Below, in pieces: positions 11,643 to 24,253 of a DNA stretch of 64,000 nucleotides (its first letter is position 1; each line of letters starts with the position of its first letter). The stretch covers positions 260,698-324,697 of the forward strand of contig NW_006766901.1 of the NCBI RefSeq assembly GCF_000275845.1, given 5' to 3'. A program made the translations under genes and the position numbers. The notes under the pieces were generated by a model. The model was not told the origin of the DNA, made no database searches, and saw only the letters and a program-made list of their open reading frames with translations. The DNA comes from Dichomitus squalens LYAD-421 SS1 (taxonomy: Eukaryota > Basidiomycota > Agaricomycetes > Polyporales > Polyporaceae).

Positions 11643-12973
11643 ATGTCCATCCGCGACGTTTCTCACCAGAGCGACATCAGCAAGCGCAAGCCGGACGCTG
11701 ACGGCAGTTTCAAGCGCAAGCCGTCCTCGTTCAGAAACTCCATCCAAAAGGGCGGCGAGTTTCCCCCAGAGAAAGGTGCCATACCTCTTATGTGCACGTC
11801 GGGACAGAATGTTAACGTGGCGTACGCATTGCAGGTCGCTACCATCTCTACGTCTCATACGCGTGTCGTGGGTGCAGTCAGCTCGTATTGCGCGGTCGGA
11901 TGACTCAGTTGTTCGTGGTCAGCATGGGCGACTCGGGCGTTGATTGTGCGGAAGTTGAAGGGCCTTGAGGAGTTCATCGGTAAGCAGCACTTCTGTTTTC
12001 CTGTCTAAGTGCGCAATATCAAAGAGCATGCGACCCCTCAGACGTCAGCGTGGTGTCACCGCACATGGGCGAGCACGGCTGGCCATTCGCCACTGCGGAC
12101 GCGTTCCCCGGCGCGGATCCCGATCCGCTCTACGGCGCGAAGCACGTCAAAGACCTGTACCTGAGGGCTAAGCCCGACTATGATGGCCGGTGAGTGCTGA
12201 TATGCACGCTGGGATTAGATTGATGCACGACACTGACATCGTCACGCGCATATAGCTTCACTGTGCCGGTGCTGTGGGATAAGAAGAGAGAGACGATCGT
12301 GAACAACGAGAGCTCGGAGATCATCCGCTTCCTCAACACCGAGTTCAACGACCAGCTCCCCGCGGACAAAGCTAAGATTGACCTATACCCCGAGCACCTT
12401 CGCAAGGAGATCGATGAGATCAACGACTGGGTCTACGACACTGTCAACAGTGCGTATCGCCCTTTCCCCGTTGCCCGTCTTTCATATCCCTTTGACTTGC
12501 TGACGATCAACCCACATTGCATCAGACGGCGTATACAAGTCCGGGTTTGCGGCGACCCAGAAAGCCTACGAAGCAGCCGTCATTCCCCTCTTCGAGTCGC
12601 TCGACCGCCTCGAGAAGATCCTCCAGGGCAAGGACTACCTCGTGGGGAATCAACTTACCGAGGCCGACGTCCGCCTCTTCGTCACCATCGTCCGCTTCGA
12701 CCCGGTGTACGTGGGTCACTTCAAGTGCAACATCCGCACGATCCGCGACGGGTACCCCGCGCTCCACTTGTGGCTGCGGAAGCTGTACTGGGGCAATGAT
12801 GCCTTCTCGAGCACCTGCAATTTTGAGCATATCAAGGTGCACTACTACTGGTCTCACCCGATGGTGCGTATTTCTCTCCTCTTGGTCGAAGGCTCTCTTA
12901 TGCAGCGCCTTGATAGATTAACCCGCACCGTGTCGTGCCTGTGGGTCCTATTCCGAACATCCTCCCGCTCTAA
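11643..12973 (+). CDS. Glutathionyl-hydroquinone reductase-type GST (Xi class)
   Basis: Seven exons join exactly in phase to 319 residues: 11643-11775, 11835-11867, 11923-11979, 12042-12189, 12256-12449, 12526-12863 and 12917-12973. The thioredoxin-like domain carries YHLYVSYACPWATR, whose CPWA cysteine is the catalytic residue of S-glutathionyl-(hydro)quinone reductases (the ECM4/Xi group), followed by FTVPVLWDKK and NNESSEIIRFLN for glutathione binding. The helical C-terminal domain contains GNQLTEADVRLFVT, RFDPVYVGHFKCN and the end NPHRVVPVGPIPNI. Enzymes of this group reduce glutathionylated hydroquinones with GSH in the cytosol; in wood-decay fungi they are linked to handling of aromatic breakdown products. 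Class assignment is firm; the physiological substrate is not known. Confidence 0.9.
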
Positions 12974-15900
12974 GTGCACAACGGGAGAGCGGATTATGAA
13001 GAAAAAGAGTTGTATCATAGTGCCGCGCCTTGGGTAGTACCACTCCAGCTGTACGACAAGGCCTTCTGACTATAGTCAGTGTACAGTGTATTCTGAGATG
13101 CGCCTTGAAGCAGTGTAAAGCCTAGACAAACTCAATCGTGCGTCAAGATGCTGAGGGGCTTCCTTTTCCGTCGGCAACTGGGCCCCCAGTTTGCTTTGGG
13201 CCTTACCGTCCCATCGTAGAAAATCATCCGGTGGAGGTCTCCCGTTAGGAGGTAGGTTCGCTGTCAGTCGCTACTATACTGTCTAGGATTGACCCCACCG
13301 AATCTCCAGATAAAAACGCGCCTATTATCCGTCTATGCTGCAATCACCCCTGTTGGGCAGCTGTGGATGTGAACCCTCTTAAGACCGTATCTTGCTTCTG
13401 TACTCCGGCGTGCTGCCCTTAGATGGACCGTTCTCGCAGTTGAGCAACACGCGTCCAGCCAAAGGCCGGACGGAGCAACGCGCGCCGCTCAACGGTTGTT
13501 ACGTGCGCTCGCGCGACTTCGCTTCGCTTCGTCGTTCCGCCCGACATGGTCAACTTACCTAGTGCGCGCTTGCCGCCGTACGCGCGCAGGCGCGGCGTTG
13601 GTGAGTATATAGTCAATTTCACAGTATTTTATACCTTCTGCACCCTTTGATCAGCTCTGGTGGTTTGCGTTTAGCCCGGTGAGGTTACGAACGTCTCGTA
13701 AGGAGGATTTTTCTCGCTGTCGACCATCCTGTGCGACGTGCAGCCTCGCGGAACGCCGCCGGACATGACGTCTGCATCTCCGAGGGGAACCTATGGAGAA
13801 CGGGTACGGCCTGGGTGGCTGAGGTCCTCTTCCCGTTCTCTTTGGACGACTTAAGTAGTCTCCCATGATTCCACTAGTACAACGTCATGGATGCCTTCCT
13901 ACGTGCTCGCATTGGTCTCACGAGGGCTGTCTTCAGATACGTATGAATACTCAAGACATCCCCTTCTGGCTGTTCTGTCGACCTTGCAGTACAGCAAAGG
14001 TTGAGAGTAAGAGCGCACGGACACGCTCTGTCTGTCGTGAATGAGCGACCAAGTACCACTCGTCGTAGACCCCTGTCTTAGCTGCACGCTCGAGCAGGTC
14101 GAGCAATCCTCATGATGATTGCGATGACAGTGGCCACAAAGGCCCTCGCACGCATCGACCCGGGACGCCCTTCCGCCCACCACTGGCATGAAGCCGCGAC
14201 TTATATCACTCACCGCCGTCTGGAGGGCATACCGACTAGCAGCGCTGATTGCATGACATATTCGCCGCCTAGTAGCATATCTTGCCAATCTACCGGAATG
14301 GCTGCCCAGAGCAGTCCGTGTCGAGCGTCCGTTTATGACGCATAGCGTGTCTTTTTGCATCTCCTTGCATCTCCCTAGTACGCATGCTCGTTTGAGCAAC
14401 TAGCAACTTCGGTGTATTCGTCCGTATTGGTATTTGTATCTCGCATCCCTAACGTGTGCACCAGCCCGACATCTCTACTGGCATGGTATGTCGGCTCTGT
14501 ATTGAGATATCGGCAACGTCAACCCCTAGAATTACCATTACCATATCTGTTGTTTCGAGGACACGTTCTACGCTCTAGTGCTTGATGTCAGGACGTCTCC
14601 AGAAACCAGTGTATACCAATATACTTCACAAAAATATATATCCGTGAATCCGAGTCAGAGTCCCAATATCTGAATGCATGCAGGCCAGATGACTGTCTCC
14701 ATTCTGGGCGATTCCTTTCCAGTGATCTATCTTGGACTGAGAGCGCTGTCAGCCAGGTCGGTATACTGGATCAGATAGGTTGTTCATACCTTGGCGTTGA
14801 GCATGGTGTCGGAGTTGTACTTGACGTGAGTGTCCGCGTTGGTTTGAGGGCCGCTTGTGGATTTCTCCGTGACTCTGCAGCGGCTGGATGACCATCTAAT
14901 CTTACGACTGCATACGATCTGAAAAAGTGCGATGAATCTAGGCAACAGTAATGCAATGGATATAAGCATCAGTAAATAAGGAGAGGGTCATACAGCTACC
15001 TACCAACAAGCATGGGGCTTACGAACGCTAGGTTAGCTGGAGCCGCTGCAAATCATGTGGGGAGACGTACAACTTGGTGAGACCTAGGTCACGAAGCGGG
15101 CTCCACTTTAGATTTAGCACATGCCACACTACGGATATCAGCAATCAGCAGCATGCCGCTCAGAAGACCATTAGACAACTTACGACCTGTTGAAACGCCA
15201 GTCGTGCTTGCGGTCTCGAAAACCCTCTTGCAACAGAGGTGGTCAAGGAATCGCACACGCGTGAGGTGTCTAATAAAAGACTGACTCAACCTGTGCAACA
15301 TATATCAGAAATGAGAAAGGAGCGTCATTGACGTAAAAAGGAGCGTCATTGACGTAATAATCGTATCTCAAAAGTCATAGCTGTACGGTAAGACATCGGG
15401 AAACACAAATCTGAACAACCGTTGAAATACGCATGCTCTTCGAAGTACATGAACTGTGGGCGTGCAATTGGTACCGCTACACATGAAGGCAGCTTTCAAG
15501 CACGTACATCTGAATGCACGCCATGCCGTGGAAGACCCAAGAGAGCAGTGACCCGATCACACCTGTTCCTCATGGACGGTCTCAAGGATACTCAGAGGCC
15601 AGAAGACAGCTCATCTTCGTGTACCATAGGGCGATAGAACGCTTGGGCGTCGATGTAGTGAGAGAGAATAATCGCCCTGGGGCATGTGCCAATCTAGTTC
15701 TCGGCGACCATCGAAGATGGCATGAGGGCTTCACCATCACTGACGGGGGCGGCATTCATCGTCATATCCTGTTGAACGATTCATCGCCTCAAGTACTAAA
15801 ATAACAAGCTGCTGGGTAGACTCACCTGTTGTGTGGGTTCAGGGAGAACGGCGTTATCCGTATGGATTCCAATGGTCATCTGCTGATGCAGCATGGTCTT

Positions 15901-17773
15901 CCGGGTAGGCGGGTCAAGTGAGCTCGACCTAAATTGCGAGCCAAGACGGTGACCTACGGAACGACATCGAGTGATATTCCATAAATGGACTCTTCGACTG
16001 CAGAAGTTCTTATAGACACTGTGCACCGGCGGAATTCTTGCCTGCCCTACTTAGGGGGTCACCAAATGGCTCGAAGCCTTCACTGTCATATTCCGCTCAG
16101 TTGTAGGAACGCGATCATAGTGATGGACAGCTTACAAGACAAGCGGCTCTCAGCAAAGCGAAAGGAAAAGGGCAGAAATGTCGTACAAATCCCGGAGACT
16201 GTGGTAATCGCGCACCTCCGTACAAGGCAAGTCCGCTGAGTCCGATCAGTGTCAGTGAGGGCTTCCCCTCTAAAGAACTCTAGCATCAGGATTCTAACGC
16301 ACCTTCACACACTTGCTACATTGAGTCCTGTATCGACACCACGATCTACTTAACGTGTGTACGGCATGCGTATGTGAAAAAGAAGCGTTCTCGATATGTG
16401 GTAAAGACCATTATAGGTTAATAATCACTTTGGTTCTCAACATTGCCGGTATATCTCAGGGCTGGTTTTAGAGGAGAGCCTAGATATTGGCGGTGTAGTA
16501 GTTGGCCCACCGGTCTCACCCGGACTAGACGAGAACAACAATCCAATTCGTGGTCAAGCGCGCCGCCAAATCATCCACACTGTTATAGAGATTATGGCTG
16601 TATGCACACGACGTGGTTAGTGCATAGGACTTTTATACGTGTGTTATGAAAACGTACATCCCATACACATGCAGTGTGAAAAAGACAGTCTGCCCCCAAT
16701 GCTAAAGGTATGTGCGGCGACCCATCCGGTCCGCGTCACTGGATCAACGTAACTTACCACAGTGCTGTGACGGACTCATCGCCAAACTGCTGCCGCACTA
16801 GTTAGTAACGTGCCTTTACCTCAGGGGTAGCCAGAATCTCGTTCGACTGCCCAACCAATGGGGGAATGTCAACGCGTCGTAGCTGAAGTCTAGCTCCCCT
16901 GGCTTTTCTTGCTGCACCGCACGTGTGAGATGAGTGTATAGACGGCCCGCCGGCGTGTTACCTTCACCCATTCATGAAGAGCAAGGATCATGAGGAAGCA
17001 GGAGCGAAAGCTCTGAGGCTTTCAGTCTTGGGAATTAGTAATTGCCCTTCATGCGGCAGATTATGGCGCCGCCGGATGCAAGTAAGTACAAGATGAGTAG
17101 TTACGTGTGTGTGTCAAGGTTCTCGGGGTCCTCGGCGCTCGACGCCTTGCTGCCAGGATGTGCTGGCTTGTTCAAGCACATGTACGTACATTCACGATCA
17201 CGGAAACACCTTTCACCATCAAGACTGTCGGATGCGCGGTGCTGATCATCGCGCACATCACAGGTTCTCACTTCTGAGACACGAGAATCCGTGTCGTTAT
17301 CGCCAAATCAACAGGCGTACTGGCAGCACGTAGCGCTGCTTCTCGGTGCCCAGGCCGCAGTGAATGATACTGATCCCAGCACGTCCTTGTTCCGCACTCG
17401 GAGACGGGAGGAGTAGTTCAACCCATGCGCTGCAGTCTCGGCCCAAGTGTCCTGTCTTCGACGGTATCGGGCAGGGTCGGCGTTCGGCAGGAAATGCCAA
17501 GGCTTCAGTTGCCTCCCAACAACAGGAGTAGCACCGTGCGATTCCGAGAGGCTTCTTCAAGTGCTCGGTTGCCTGAGGGCGTGTTACACGCTCTTACCAT
17601 CCCAAGGAAGCATGCGTGATATCTCCGAGGGTCTTCCATGTTGCTATCTGGAGGCAGGCTGTTAAACCAACACCAGTTCCGAGAGCTCCCCCAATCAATC
17701 AAGGGAGCACCTATCCTCTCGGAACATTCCACTGCTAGCATCGCCCCCTCCTACGACAACAGACGCCGGAATC
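12974..17773. other. 4.8-kb gene-poor region
   Basis: I could not support any gene here. Many frames of 60-90 codons occur on both strands, and none carries a motif or joins to a neighbour. 13430-13600 is locally GC-rich. The segment 14780-14970 (-) encodes a short hydrophobic stretch ending in TNADTHVKYNSDTMLNAK before a plausible donor, which could be a relic exon. The rest looks like decayed intergenic DNA. Confidence 0.4.
15316..15356 (+). repeat. Perfect short tandem duplication
   Basis: The 20-base unit AAAGGAGCGTCATTGACGTA occurs at 15316-15335 and again at 15337-15356, one base apart. Each unit contains TGACGT, the half of a CRE/bZIP-like site. No gene is close, so function is doubtful. 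Confidence 0.6.
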
Positions 17774-19087
17774 ATGGCCAAGCCAAAAGCCACTCGCGGC
17801 TCTTTCTGGTCTAACATCTCCAATCTCTTCAGTGGCAACCGATCCTCGAATTCGCAATCCAGCCTAGCATTCACGTCAATGTCTACCCTTGCCGTCAACG
17901 ACGTCGGGACTGAGCTGTCGTATATCGATAGCGGTGTTCCCAGTGGCACCAAGGAATACGTGACTATCTTTGCAATTCATGGGACTGTGTTTACTGGCCG
18001 TGAGCTTCGCCTTCCTCTGCTCATTCTCATCACAGCTAACATTACACATTGCTATCAGTAATCTGGAATAGGGTCATCTCACTCGCCCCAAAGTCAGGCG
18101 TGAGATTCGTCGCTGTGAACCGCCGCGACTATCCCGGTTCCACTGCTCTCTCCCCCGAGGAGATCAACGTCTTGAACTCTGGGACCGACGACCAGAAGGC
18201 TGAGTTCCTGAAAGCGCGTGGTGTGGAGATCGCAACGTTCATCTCTCTCTTCGCCGAGAAGCACGATCTCCCCGCTGCATCTGCTGATGGGACCGCCGGA
18301 GGCTTCGGAATTGTGGGCTGGTCTTTGGGCTGCGCTTTCGCCCTCGCCGCCGTCGCTGCCGTCGACGCCCTCCCGGAGCCCGCACAAGCGCGCTGGAAAG
18401 CCGGCGCACGCGCCTTGATCTTGCAGGGTACGTGTCATAATGCCATCCCTCTGCATCGCCACTGACACTGATCATTTTTACAGAGCCACCTACCGTCTCT
18501 CTCGGAAAAGCGATCCCTCCCGATGCGTGGACGCCGCTTGTCGACCAGAGCATGCCCGCTGAGGCCCGTACGGCCTTCTTCTCGCACTGGATCACCTCCT
18601 ACTTCAAGCACGGCGACCTGTCATCGCGCGACCCCAAGGCCATCTCCTACGTCGTCCCGGCAACCTCGCGCGCGCCCACGATCTACTCCTTGACCGAAGA
18701 GGAGGTCAAGCACTCGATCTACGAGCCGTCCGCCTTCGGGTCTGACATGGCTTTCATGATCTTCTCGGCGCCCCAGATCGCCGCGACGTACAAGAAGGCG
18801 GTGTTCGACAAGGACCTTCGCGCTCTTGTCCCCAACTTGAAGGTCACCGTCTTTTCCGGCGACGCGACAGCGTCGTTCTCCATCCCGTCACAGTGGGAGG
18901 TCGAAGACGACGACAAGGCTGCCGGCGGTGGCTTCGTTACAGTCAAGTGGATTCCGGGCTTCAATCATCTTGTACGTTCTTCCATTGTTCATGTTATCCT
19001 GACGTCCTTTGAACTATTCCCGGTTGAACATAGGCGCACGTCGACGAGCCTGCTGCTACGCTGCAAGTGTACAAGGATGCTTTCTAA
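17774..19087 (+). CDS. Alpha/beta-hydrolase (paralogue 1, no signal peptide)
   Basis: Four exons. It starts MAKPKATRGSFWSNISNLFS and ends LQVYKDAF (stop 19085-19087). The core is an alpha/beta-hydrolase fold: TIFAIHG (oxyanion loop after strand 3), RFVAVNRRDYPGST, then the nucleophile elbow GWSLG in GFGIVGWSLGCAFALA. SGDATASFSIPSQW carries the likely acid, and GFNHL in front of the last intron gives the catalytic His. The charged run EDDDKAAGGGFV is shared with the gene at 25621, to which it is clearly paralogous along its whole length. The N terminus is polar and lacks a signal peptide, so it is probably intracellular. The hydrolysed substrate (ester or other) is unknown. Its neighbour 3' is the convergent P450, 258 bp away. 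Confidence 0.85.
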
Positions 19088-19345
19088 AGCGCGTTGTTCT
19101 GGTTTTTTTTATCGATAGGACCTTGTTGTAGGAATATTTAAGTAACGTGTGACGCGTGGACGGTGTCAGATGCAAATATATCCGCTCAGTAAGAGAAAAC
19201 GATCGATGTCGAATAACCATCAGAACGCAAGACCGTAAATATGAGGCTTTCGCATTAGATACAACACACGACCCCTCGCAATTGAGATGAGGATAGGCAG
19301 CCGTAACGGGGAAGACCCCCAGGTTTCACAAGCTCGACTTCGCTA

Positions 19346-21372
19346 CTAATCTTCACCGTGCAATCCCAACAGCTCCTCCGCCTTACCGCGTGGCTTGAGA
19401 ATGCTGCGGAAGGGTTTAGGAGTTCTATAAATGATGCTCAGAACCGGAAACACTCCACAAAAGCTGACTTTCGGACGTACGACAGTAAGCCTACGGCGAA
19501 GTCGAGCGGGGGCATCTTGGTGATACCATCCTCTATCGGTGGAAGAAGCTCGAATATGGCGATAGTCCGTGCAACAACCAGGAACAGGTAGGCGTTGGCG
19601 AGATGCATCCCGGGACAGAGTCTGGTGCGAGGTGTCTGTCAAGGAACGCACAGCGAGGACGACGGAAGAAGGAACGACGTACCTCCGGCCGAACCCATAG
19701 ATCAAAGTGCGGGGGTCGCGCGCGGGCCCGGTTCCACCAGGAAGGAATCGATCAGGGTTGAACTCTTCGGGATCGGGGTAGTCATTTGCGTCATGAAGCA
19801 TTGCCCTGCCCAGAGATGAGGCACTGCGTTCCCGCTGGCGAGCATGCGCGCACTCACCAGACGTTCGCCATGATCCATGTCTTCTTAGGAATGCGATAAC
19901 CGAGGTACTCGTCCTCTTCCGAATTAGCGTGGGTGACCAGTGGGATCGCAGGGTTGAACCTGTGAATCTCCTGTATTACACAGTCGATGTAAGGGAGAGA
20001 GGCGCGGTCGTGCATTTCCGGGAGGCGATCCGTCCCTACCACCGTCTTGATTTCCTCATAGGCGCGTGCTTGCACCTCAGGATGGCGAGTCAGGAGCAGT
20101 ATCGCAGTGAGTACGGCCGTAGTAATCTACATCGGAAGGTCTATCTTAGTGGCGATTTCGTAACTTCTGAGAAACACACTCACGGTATCTGTCCCCGCTA
20201 CAGAACTCAAGATGAGTGAAGCGTCTATCTGGAGAGTCCGGCGTGAAATATGACGCACCACTGAAGAGACTGCCGGCTGCAGACATAATGATATCTTCTT
20301 CCTCCGGCGTCTGCTCAGACTCCTCGAGGGCATTGCGCACGAAGGACAACGGAGCATTGCCTTGCGACTTGAAACCGGTGTTATCAGCAGGCATGGTACC
20401 GGATATAGCATATTTGACGAACCAATTCTTTCTTGACATGGTAGAAGGGCTCCCTTGTGAGACGATAGAAGGCCGCTTTCGCGTCTTGTGCCCAGCGCTG
20501 AAAGCCCGCACCGGGGAACCACGCAGGGACGTACATCACTACAGAAGACCTAGGTTTGTAAACTTCCAGGAACGACAGCATGGAGTCACTTACGCGCGGG
20601 GTAAAAGTTGACGGCCCATCGGCCAGGTTGCAGGGCGATCCCAGTCTGGTGCATGACCTCTCTCGCCATGGAAGTGTACTGTGCATCTGGCTTCTTACCG
20701 TATGTGAATAGAACGACCAGAGCTTCGATGTTCCTTCGCAAAATCCAGCATCAGCTCTCGTGGATTGCCTAGCGTCATCAATGACATACCCGCCAACGTC
20801 CGTATAGAATGTCTCTGGGGAACGAAGGAAAGCCTGAAGTAATGCCACCGACTGGGAGTTCAGCAGGCCTGTCCAGGTGGTCCCAATTGCGGTAGTGTTC
20901 AGCGCGTTGTGTAAGACTCTGCGTGAACGCTTCAAACGTTCTCCGTAGTACTGAAATCCGACGTTCTTCTGACGTCCCAGCAGCTCAGCCATGGGCCATC
21001 GTGGCTTGCACGAAAAGTGGCTGCGCTTCTCAAGTAAATCGGTCACAGCTTCTGTGGTATTGATGACTACGATGGGCCGCGAGGATGTCCCCAAGGTAAC
21101 CAAAGGACCTGGAGCAGGCGTGAGATGCTTTCCTGCACAACATCGCTTTGTGTCTTACCGACAGTATTGGACCACGTCGCGTAAACCTTCCATGGATGTT
21201 CAGCGGATTTTGCTGTAGAGGGAGGACCTAGTCGAGGCCGTGAGTCCCCGTCCAATCGCAAGACGGGAACATGCGTACCTGGAGGTAATGGCCGCTTCGG
21301 CCTGCTGGCAGGGAGAACGAGCCAAATAGCAGCAATTAAGCATGCAAACACGACGGAGATCGTGGCTGTCAT
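19346..21372 (-). CDS. Cytochrome P450 (O-methylsterigmatocystin oxidoreductase-like)
   Basis: A multi-exon gene that appears intact when spliced. An N-terminal membrane anchor (MTATISVVFACLIAAIWLVL) precedes the proline hinge RPKRPLPPG. Next come INTTEAVTDLLEKRS and GFQYYGERLKRSRRVLH, the I-helix SLFSAGTDTITTAVLT (oxygen-binding T after GTD), the ExxR-type EIHRFNPAIP, the PERF region FNPDRFLPGG and the heme loop YGFGRRLCPGMHLAN with its cysteine. It ends ILKPRGKAEELLGLHGED. One intron (GTTCGT..TTCAAG, about 55 nt) must be removed after VKKEL to avoid an apparent frameshift. It should act as an ER-bound monooxygenase fed by the cytochrome P450 reductase. Substrate unknown; its position between a hydrolase and a methyltransferase suggests a tailoring role. 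Confidence 0.87.
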
Positions 21373-23132
21373 CTGTAGGCACAGTAAAATTCGGTCAACG
21401 TGGTGCGATGTGATTTGAAGTTGAGGCGTAAGATAGAGAGGAAGTTATGCACGAAAGCGCAAGACAATGCTATCGCCAGAAGTCGTCCTCGCATCCAACG
21501 CACGCCATCCGAAGAACACACTGATAAACAGACTGCCTCATTCGCAGAAGTCAGATCGTCGTGTAGTCTTCGACGCGATCTCCACGGAGAGATAGCATAT
21601 ACCCACTCAAGAAAGACCGGACAAGAGAGTACGGCTATGGTAGGAGGCTGCCACGAACGAGCAAGACAGTCTGCTACCAGGCGTTGATGCGACAATTCTG
21701 AGAACTCACCTCCTCTTCGAGTAAATGGTTTGAGAGACACGTTTGTACGCCGTCTTGTGCCGCCGTCTGTGGCCTTGGGTGCTTACAATTTTGAGCCCGA
21801 GTTAGCAGCGATCGTTTTCAAGGCACCGGAGCCTCGTCCAGGCGGATAGTTGTAACTCACCACTGTTCACTCAAACTGCTGATCACCTAATAGTATGAGC
21901 TTTGTAATATGTATCGGAATTGCACATTCACTGCGATTGAAGGACTCGTACATACTCGTTACTACGGAAGACTGATTGAACGCCCGATAGAGCTGGTCAG
22001 TTGGTGCATCCATCAATCGGAGACACTGACCTAGTGATACCTGTGTGGACGATGTTCCGTATCGTCTGCCCACGCGGCTTCTACTGAGGCTCCTTGGAAC
22101 GGGGCTTGATCCTGCGAGCACTGGCGCTGCGATAGAAAGTTTGAAGGATTGCACAGGTAAAGGTACAAAGATGTACCAGACGCAATCATTCGGGGGGATC
22201 TAGGATGCTGGTACATCAACCAACCATCATAATGATCCGCCGCGGTTGGCACCTGGCCCAGAATGCAGAGGGAAATCAAGGCACAAGCAGACATGATCAT
22301 GCGTTGGCTTAGAGCGAGTTGCACATCGGCAGCTGCAGCCTTTCTCGAAGTCGAGAACAAATACGTTCGCCTCGGTCGATTTAGAGAGCTAATCAGGGGG
22401 TGAGTCGATCTGACGCTAGAGACGCTGAATGGGATGCTGAAAGGGGCCCTGCTGGGCGACACGCTCGGTGAGGTCCCAGGCCATCAGAATACCAGATTGT
22501 CAAACGGGCGGAGCACGCAAGGGCCTAAGTATGCATCAAGAAACTGCTGTCGCGCCTCACCTCCTATCGTATTTTCGCATCACCGGCGGAAGTTGGCCGC
22601 CTAAATGGCGTAGCCTGAACCCTGACCACACTCACACCCATCCGTCGCAATTGTACCAAATCAAGTTAAGCTTGTCGTGAACGTCCTTCTCTTACGAGTA
22701 TGCCGCTCGCAGGGGGCCGACTGTATTGAGTAATGATCTGAACAATATTCAAGATGGGTATCGCATGGTTCCCGGGGTCTTCGTTGGCTGTTGGCTATCT
22801 ACCACTGGACAGCCGCCCAATCCGTCACGACGCCATTACTTACGAGGTCCATGCCGCTATGGCAAAAGCATATGTCGGATGCGGGTCTGATCTGGCAGAC
22901 TTCTGGGAGCTCTTCGTGAGAAGCCACGATATTCCAACTGCATAAAGGCGCCTACCCCTGATTTGCAGTAACGGCTTCTCAAAGGACAACTCGTTTGCAT
23001 CGCGAAGTCGGCAGCCACCAGGACAGATATGACGAATGACTCTGCAAGAGATGAATTACAAACGCGTACCTACGCATTTCAGGTCCGTTTCATCTCTGAG
23101 TCTTGAAAGGATGTCCCTCAGAACTACCAACG
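21373..23132. other. Intergenic, 1.8 kb
   Basis: The divergent promoter region of the P450 (-) and the methyltransferase (+), longer than expected. A 63-codon frame at 22754-22945 (+) ending LADFWELFVRSHDIPTA looks protein-like, but I cannot identify it or join it to the methyltransferase. Frames at 21867-22462 (-) show no motif. Confidence 0.35.
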
Positions 23133-24253
23133 ATGCAGCCTGCCAACGCTGCCGCTGAGGAGACAACACGGTTTGTGACAAGCATCCTTTTCATATCGAC
23201 TTCTGACATGGCAAAACAGGCTCGATGACCTGAACATTGCTATCAAAGAATTCTTCGGAGGAAAGCTTTCCTTTGCGCCCCTTGAAGACCTTCAACCCAC
23301 AGCAATCCTCGAGATAGGGTAGGATCACCTTCGTGCGGAAGCACTACCGCTCTAATCTTCGTCTACATTCAGATCTGGCACTGGCGCATGGCACGTACGG
23401 TTCGGCTTGATTTCCTGCTGCGAAACTTATGACTCCCAGGGCTATACAAGCAGCAGAGGCATTCCCTCAAGCTCGCGTGGTCGCAGTCGACCAGAACCCG
23501 ATACCGCCCCGGTACGCCTGTTTCCAATCTTCTGACTTCCTCGTAACTAATGTGTTTCTCCTAATAGCCCTCTACCGTCTAACATCGAGTTTCACAAGCT
23601 CGATATCACCAAGGGCTTACCGTTTGAGGACGAGACCTTCGATATCGTGCACGCCCGACTTGTCTTGATGCATGTCAGTCCTCCTGGGTAGCGCGATAAC
23701 GCTTGATACTGATTTCCTACGTCTAGGTGCCAGGGGCGAGAGAAATCCTTCGCCGCGCTGTCCAACTTCTCAAACCCGGTGGGTGGATCGTCGTGGAAGA
23801 CCCAGACGATAGCCATATGGTCGATCACGGGAAGCCACTCGGACCGGGCATGGGAGCCTTCGTAGGAGCGTGGCTCAACATTCTGCGCTCTCGCGGTGCA
23901 GAGCCCTGTTTTGGTCGTTATCTCGAGAGCGAACTGAAGGCCATCCACTCACTTGCCGAAGTGAATGTAAGGAAGGTCACAATTCCGATTTCGGGAAACA
24001 GCGAAGGTACCGTATATACACGAGCACCTATGGCGCCACTAATACTCACCTCCATCACGCAGACCCCGAGGAGAACAAACTCGGGCTCTCTTGGAAGGTC
24101 AATATGCTCCGCGTGGCCCGTGACTTGCCGACGCGTTTTTCCGATCAGGGTATCACCATGGAGGTTGCGGAGAAGCACCTCGAAGAGTTGGTGGATCCAG
24201 CGCGTAGCATCACAACAGATATGTACTTCTCCTGGTCCCGTAAGCGGGTGTAG
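23133..24253 (+). CDS. Class I SAM-dependent methyltransferase
   Basis: Start ATG at 23133 (MQPANAAAEETTRLDD), chosen because it splices in frame into the next exon; a nearer upstream ATG at 23111 is in another frame. Motif I is ILEIGSGTGAWHVR, and the acidic residue that binds the ribose closes VVAVDQNPIP. Then follow FHKLDITKGLPFEDETFDIV (motif II/DxFD region), HARLVLMH, and QLLKPGGWIVVEDPDDS (post-motif III, LKPGG). The C terminus is SITTDMYFSWSRKRV. Five introns are predicted, including a GTTCGG..CCCAG one of 45 nt and one of about 62 nt (GTACCG..CACGCAG) that removes an apparent frameshift near 24010. The layout fits fungal secondary-metabolism methyltransferases of the LaeA/UMTA-like type. 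Methyl acceptor unknown (small molecule O-, N- or C-methylation are all possible). Confidence 0.82.

Noticed and set aside
20396..20450. Apparent frameshift in the first P450 after VKKEL
   Set aside because: A GTTCGT..TTCAAG intron of about 55 nt restores the frame and gives the expected family sequence, so I do not call it a pseudogene.
24010..24072. Apparent frameshift in the methyltransferase
   Set aside because: It is explained by a GTACCG..CACGCAG intron of about 62 nt with matching phase.
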